Shown: piece after piece, positions 62,401 to 64,000 of the stretch
Layout of the letters: the number at the start of each line of letters is the position of its first letter
How positions within the stretch are numbered: the first letter of the stretch is position 1
Source: Micromonospora sp. WMMD980
GTDB lineage: Bacteria; Actinomycetota; Actinomycetes; Mycobacteriales; Micromonosporaceae
Assembly (NCBI RefSeq): GCF_029626035.1
Contig: NZ_JARUBE010000003.1
Location: forward strand, 3,224,001 to 3,288,000
Length of the DNA stretch: 64,000 nucleotides
Direction of reading: 5' to 3'
Notes under the pieces: model-generated
Told to the model about the DNA's origin: nothing
What the model saw: the letters and a program-made list of their open reading frames with translations, nothing else
Databases searched by the model: none
Program-made: the position numbers and the translations under genes

Positions 62401-64000
62401 CGATCGGCCGGCCGATCGGCAACATGCGGGCGCACCTGCTCGACGCGGCGTCGCGTCCGGTCCCGGTCGGCGTGCCCGGCGAGATCCACCTGGGCGGGCC
62501 GGGACTGGCCCGCGACTACCACGGCGACCCGGCGCTGACCGCCGCGCGTTTCGTGCCCGACCCGGACGGCGTCGGCCGGCTCTACCGCACCGGTGACCTC
62601 GGCCGCCGGCTCGCCGACGGCCGGATCGAGTTCCTCGGGCGGGGCGACTCGCAGGTGAAGGTGCGCGGGTTCCGGATCGAGCTGGGCGAGATCGAGGCGG
62701 TGCTGCGCCGCCACGACGTGGTCCGCGACGCCGCCGTGGTGGTCCGCGAGGACGCGGGCGAGAAGGCCGTGGTGGCCTACCTGACCCTGGCCGACGGGCC
62801 CGAGCCCGACACCGGGAGCGAGCTGACCGCCGACTTCGCCGCCGACCCGGCGCCGTGGCGGGCGTTCGTGCGGGCCTGGCTGCCGGACTACATGGTGCCG
62901 TCGGCGTTCGTGCCGCTGAACCGGATGCCGCTCAACGCCAACGGCAAGGTCGACCGGGCGGCGCTGCCCGCGCCCCGCCGCGACCGCGCGGCGGCCGGCG
63001 CCGGTGAGCCGGACACCCCGCTGCGGGCGGCGCTGGCCCGCCGCTGGGCGGAGGTGCTCGGCTACGACCGGGTCGGCATCGACGACGACTTCTTCGACCT
63101 GGGCGGCGACTCGTTCCGGGCGATCAAGGCGCTGGCCGGCAGCGACCCGGCGATCAGCGTGCTCGACCTGTTCCGCCATCCGACCATCCGGGCGCTGACC
63201 GAGCACCTGGACGCCACCGGCGGCTCGGCCGGGAAGCTGCTGCACGAGCTGACGCCGGCCCGGCCGGGCACGACGACCACGTTGACGCTGCTCTGCGTAC
63301 CGTTCGGCGGCGGCTCCGCGATCACCTTCCAGCCGCTCGCGGACGCCCTGCCGGCCGGGGTGTCGCTCTACGCGCTGGAACGCCCCGGGCACGACCTGAA
63401 CCGCCCGGACGAGCCGATGCTCGACCTGGACGAGCTGGTGGACCGCTGCGTGGCCGAGGTGGTCGGGCAGCTCACCGGGCCGGTCGCGGTGTACGGGCAC
63501 TGCGTGGGCGGCGCCGAGGCGGTCGAACTGGCCCGCCGCCTGGAGGCGGCGGGCGTCGAGGTGACCGGCGTGGTGATCGGCGCGCACTTCCCCGCCCCCC
63601 GGCTGCCCGGTCGGGTGTTCGGCTGGCTGCGCCGGTGGTTTCCGGTGGAGCGCTGGGCGTCGAAGCGGCGCACGCTGGAGTCGCTGCGCGCGATGGGCTT
63701 CTTCACCGAGGTCTTCGACGCGGCCGAGAAGGACTTCGTGATGCGGGTCGTCCTGGCCGACGCGGCCCGGGGCGAGGACTACTACACCGACGTCTACGCC
63801 GCCGGCCTGCCGGCGAAGCTGTCCGCGCCGCTGGTCTGCGTGGTCGGCGGCGGTGACCGGGCCACCGAGCTCTACCAGGAGCGCTACCTGGAGTGGGAGT
63901 TCTTCGCCGACCGGGTGTCGCTGGAGGTGATCGACGGCGCCGGGCACTACTTCGCCAAGCACCAGCCGGCCGAGCTGGCCGGAATCATCCTGGCGCACTG
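53427..64000 (+). CDS. hybrid NRPS-PKS megasynthase C-A-T-KS-AT-T-C-A-T-TE (runs to window end)
   Basis: One frame is open from ATG 53427 to the last base (3524 full codons; the final two bases, TG, could begin a TGA). Domains: condensation (HHVAIDEWS, 158-166); adenylation 1 (TSGSTGRPKG 639, NEYGPTE 778); carrier (DLGGHS, Ser1064); ketosynthase (Cys1303, His1439, His1479); acyltransferase (GHSLGEY, Ser1748; GYHS 1845-1848); carrier (ELGGHS, Ser2088); condensation (HHAVSDGWS, 2358); adenylation 2 (TSGSTGRPKG 2834, LYGPTE 2969); carrier (LGGDS, Ser3229); thioesterase (GHCVGG, Cys3359; GGDRATE, Asp3477; GAGHYF, His3507). No ketoreductase, dehydratase, methyltransferase or epimerase is seen. The N-terminal condensation domain implies an upstream acyl or peptidyl donor not in this window. 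It should build X-(Asn-like)-malonyl beta-keto-(Gly-like) and release it by the Cys thioesterase. Confidence 0.9.
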   Translation, partial: MTDVLRTRPPAPPARPDPGRSAPATAAQRQMWQLDRLDPGSAGYLVPSAYRLHGPLDVPALSATLDDLVTRHAALRTTLAPAPGGDDTRLVQVVHPPRPGLLRVHDLSGLPSWQRDREVVARLRAAAREPLDLARGPVLRAELVRCAPEEHVLLLTFHHVAIDEWSLDILHREWERLYPAHRAGRPAALDPVAGDCRDHAARQRAWLAGAEAKAQLDYWREQLAGAPAALDLPTRGPRPAVPSGAGAVVAVPLEVPAEELAAFCRRARVSPYMVLLAALQVLLARWTGERDVVVGTPVAGRRDPEARQLVGLLLNTVAIRARLDDDPSFDTLLGRVRGAVLDALSRAELPFSTVLETLRPTRRAGFDPLFQVMFVYGREAEPPRLDGLQVSAVEVPVETAKFDLTVAVREGAGGLRTVLEYRTDLFEAETMTRLAGHYQTLLASLLTDPGAPVGSAAMLTPAEQRHLAGENRTATPAEPDELVHALIEEQARRTPDGVAVTDDEAALSYRELHARADALAETLRARGVGVGALVGVLLPRAVGFTVAVLAVLRAGAAYVPLDPANPPARLRHLIDDADARTVLTCPELAHLVPGDAALLVPGPDAPTAAAEPARGGGPRRRPRRRPSPTAHDLAYVIHTSGSTGRPKGVAVTHRGVANYVRWATQAYRLRAGDVVPLHSSVGFDLTVTSLLVPLAAGATVRMIGEHLGPAALGEALRDTATPFGLVKITPAQLELVTHQLRTEELAGRTRCFVIGGENLRADQIAPWRTHAPETALVNEYGPTETVVGCAAYEVEPDAPADGSVPIGRPIANTALHLLDGWGNPVPVGVVGELYVGGAGVARGYLGQPDRTAERFLPDPFAGVPGARLYRTGDLARRRPDGVLDYLGRTDRQVKVRGYRIECGEVETAIRRHRPRADVTVQVRRDDPTDPRLVAYLAGDGADPAGLSATLAAELPSWLVPAAFVRLDALPLTGNGKVDPDALPAPGPRGVHQPATTVRTGSEVAGREPAGPGATTPDSRRTVAPARWDADRVRLQRLVVQVWREVLGVEEIGPRDSFFDLGGHSMRLLAVLDRLRARLGDVLTATDLFRHPTPESLAAYLIGVTATDADPQPAAQAPPAAATTATAGPADGLVAVVGMACRFPGARTVDEFWANVRDGVESVREFTVEEMLADGADPARIDDPAYVRAGTVLPGIDEFDAAFFGVTPREAQTLDPQHRLLLECAWHALEHAGHDPSRHGGRVGLFAGSGRSSYLLDHLAGHPELTGGLSEHQISLGNDKDFLLSRVAYQLDLTGPAVTVATACSTSLVAVHLGRQSLLRGESDVVLAGGVSVFPAQRRGYLWHDGGIYSPDGHCRPFSADARGSIESSGVGVVVLKRLADALADGDTVYAVIRGSAINNDGARRTGYTAPGVAGQVEVISRALADAGVRPRSVGYVEAHGTGTSLGDPIEVAALTEAFRRDTDAPGFCALGSVKANIGHTDAAAGVAGLIKTVMALWTRTLPPTINVAEPHPAIDVTTGPFRLDRAAGVWAADGPRRAGVSSFGMGGTNAHVVLEEPPPAPAPPPAPAGPRLLVVSARTPAALERATGQLRDHLDAHPRVALADVAAALGRRQPMAHRRYVVAADVADAASALDTPQRRFTGTHPGGRRTLVFAFPGHGAQHVAMGAGLHRSEPTYRAVVDECAELLGADLGRDLRAVLDPAPGGHGAAQRLLDRPALVQPALFVTEYALARTLLARDVRPDLMVGHSLGEYVAACLAGVFPLADALRLVRVRGELVERTPAGAMLAVGLSEAAVTTRLDDGLSLAAVNAPELCVVSGDPTAVDRLRNRLAADGVDCRPLRVARGYHSALLDGILDEFAAHAAAVDYAEPDRPYLSNLTGGPVTPGLVTDPAYWVRHLREPIRFAESAALCAEQEAAVVEVGPGHALGGLARLAGVRPAHAVAAMRHPRADADDRATLLDAVGRLWLAGVPVDVDRFHGDGDRWVPLPGYPFERGRHWIAPARRPDPVAPPAGPDPVAVAAAGPGDASAVTSSGGTGTVDAGNRPELSTAYLAPAGAAQESVAEVWADLLGIRPIGAHDDFFELGGHSLLATQVVVRLRARLGVAVPLETVFARPTVAALAAALPATGGRAAPPTTDPPLAEVGTGSAGTTLVAAAATGRDRRSTADRTGDAAGTGVGTSRGNPAGAGAPVVDLDGPAVADRIPRAAPDAGPAPLSSGQHRLWFLDRAYAQNAYTVGTTLLLDGTLDLDALRAALAGLVRRHEALRTVFPLGPDGDPVQRVLPAAPVELPVVTAPADPDPAGPRSIVEPAVAEAVPGWVHAALAADVRHPFDLATGPLFRAVLLRVADDRHVLSLTMHHAVSDGWSLGVVAREVATLYAAARRGDADPLPELAVQYADFARWQRGRLADRDSPDVAYWRAQLAGVPAALELPTDRPRPPVQTFDGAVRTLLLPRPAADAVRRFGAAHGATLAMTLLAAWQTLLFRWTGQHDVCVGTPVAGRVRAELEPMVGFFVNMLPMRTVLDGDWTFAELLGRVRRTALDAYAHQEVPFERLVDLVDAPRDLSRNPLFQVMFNLLNVPEQRDTDAAGVRMTPFAVEPGIAQQDLALYAYEVAEGLRFRLEYNTALFDASTAERMVGHLETLLAAAVAAPDTRLAALPLLTEAEHARFAGWNDTDTPAGWDTPPGRVPTLVDLVAHQVAAGPDRPAVTFGGTTLDYATLDARANRLAHRLRRAGVGPDVPVAVCLPRSPDLPIALLGVLKAGGAYVPVDPEYPVERQRYVLAHSGAPVLVTEAGLIDRFGFDGTVLTPDAAGEPDTVPPPSVGPDHLAYLIYTSGSTGRPKGVRVTHGAVVNTLAAMRERPGLTRDGTMLAMASFAFDMSVPELFLPLVVGARMLLVDRDVAYDASRLAALLAAERVTLAQGTPTTWRLLIESGWAGTPGLTAVCGGEAVPAPLARQLAGRVDALWNLYGPTEAAVWATMDRVTPDETRPTIGRPIGNMRAHLLDAASRPVPVGVPGEIHLGGPGLARDYHGDPALTAARFVPDPDGVGRLYRTGDLGRRLADGRIEFLGRGDSQVKVRGFRIELGEIEAVLRRHDVVRDAAVVVREDAGEKAVVAYLTLADGPEPDTGSELTADFAADPAPWRAFVRAWLPDYMVPSAFVPLNRMPLNANGKVDRAALPAPRRDRAAAGAGEPDTPLRAALARRWAEVLGYDRVGIDDDFFDLGGDSFRAIKALAGSDPAISVLDLFRHPTIRALTEHLDATGGSAGKLLHELTPARPGTTTTLTLLCVPFGGGSAITFQPLADALPAGVSLYALERPGHDLNRPDEPMLDLDELVDRCVAEVVGQLTGPVAVYGHCVGGAEAVELARRLEAAGVEVTGVVIGAHFPAPRLPGRVFGWLRRWFPVERWASKRRTLESLRAMGFFTEVFDAAEKDFVMRVVLADAARGEDYYTDVYAAGLPAKLSAPLVCVVGGGDRATELYQERYLEWEFFADRVSLEVIDGAGHYFAKHQPAELAGIILAH

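Noticed and set aside
55701..63998. A 2765-codon open frame on the minus strand
   Set aside because: It lies exactly opposite the NRPS-PKS frame. Its sequence is Arg/Gly/His/Val-rich with no domain motif, a typical by-product of GC-biased third positions in the real gene.
1..64000. CRISPR arrays, insertion sequences, integrase attachment sites, tRNA or rRNA genes
   Set aside because: No regularly spaced repeats, transposase motifs, terminal inverted repeats with target duplication or tRNA-like TTCGA-arm sequences were found by eye; short or degenerate ones could be missed.

Overview
This 64-kb window has very high GC content, codon third positions dominated by G/C, many GTG starts and many secreted polysaccharide-active proteins. 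Together with gene content (second topoisomerase pair, MEDS-domain regulators, DinB proteins, sigma-B-like promoters, hybrid NRPS-PKS) this points to a filamentous actinomycete, most likely Micromonosporaceae (Micromonospora-like). That placement is an inference; no rRNA gene is present.

Layout. 1-9.3 kb: end of a CDP-glycerol-type glycerophosphotransferase, a hydrolase gene interrupted by a stop, palindromic repeats with a decayed ABC ATPase, two secreted proteins (one a C39-like peptidase behind a clear cyclic-di-AMP riboswitch), an acyltransferase-3 protein, a polysaccharide pyruvyl transferase and an AlkB-like dioxygenase. 9.4-14.6 kb: truncated NCS2 permease and the parE-parC-type topoisomerase operon. 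14.8-26.6 kb: methyltransferases, a secreted SGNH hydrolase, an Rrf2 (NsrR-like) regulator, hydrolases, DUF72, DinB and membrane proteins, a broken glycogen-debranching-type gene with an SCP2 partner, and a GH88/105-type hydrolase. 26.7-30.6 kb: two tandem MEDS sensor genes (the second broken), a DivIVA-like coiled-coil protein, a secreted SH3-like protein. 30.6-39.6 kb: proline iminopeptidase, metallophosphoesterase-PPTase pair, large catalase behind a sigma-B-like promoter, GH99-like and GH18 enzymes, secreted cyclophilin. 39.7-43.6 kb: an overlapping rtcB-prfH-phosphotransferase operon and a second DUF72 gene. 43.6-52.5 kb (minus strand): cNMP-binding histidine kinase, a fused remnant of a NIT-HAMP kinase and a thioredoxin-reductase-like protein, XRE regulator, frameshifted P450, giant secreted beta-propeller protein. 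53.4-64.0 kb: one hybrid NRPS-PKS reading frame, C-A-T-KS-AT-T-C-A-T-TE, whose thioesterase has cysteine where serine is usual.

How the parts relate. The rtcB-prfH pair matches a known ribosome-damage rescue and 16S rRNA repair module, here coupled to a phosphotransferase-like gene. The Sfp-type PPTase could prime the megasynthase carrier domains. The C39 protein is likely controlled by c-di-AMP and the catalase by general stress.

An unusual number of genes are broken. Four single-base shifts (near 23743, 27820, 37953, 47958) and several internal or terminal deletions (near 9407, 10018, 24457, 28130, 45460) hit otherwise well conserved proteins. Either recent decay or sequence/assembly error could explain this; the sequence alone cannot decide. 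No tRNA, rRNA, CRISPR array or insertion sequence was recognised.
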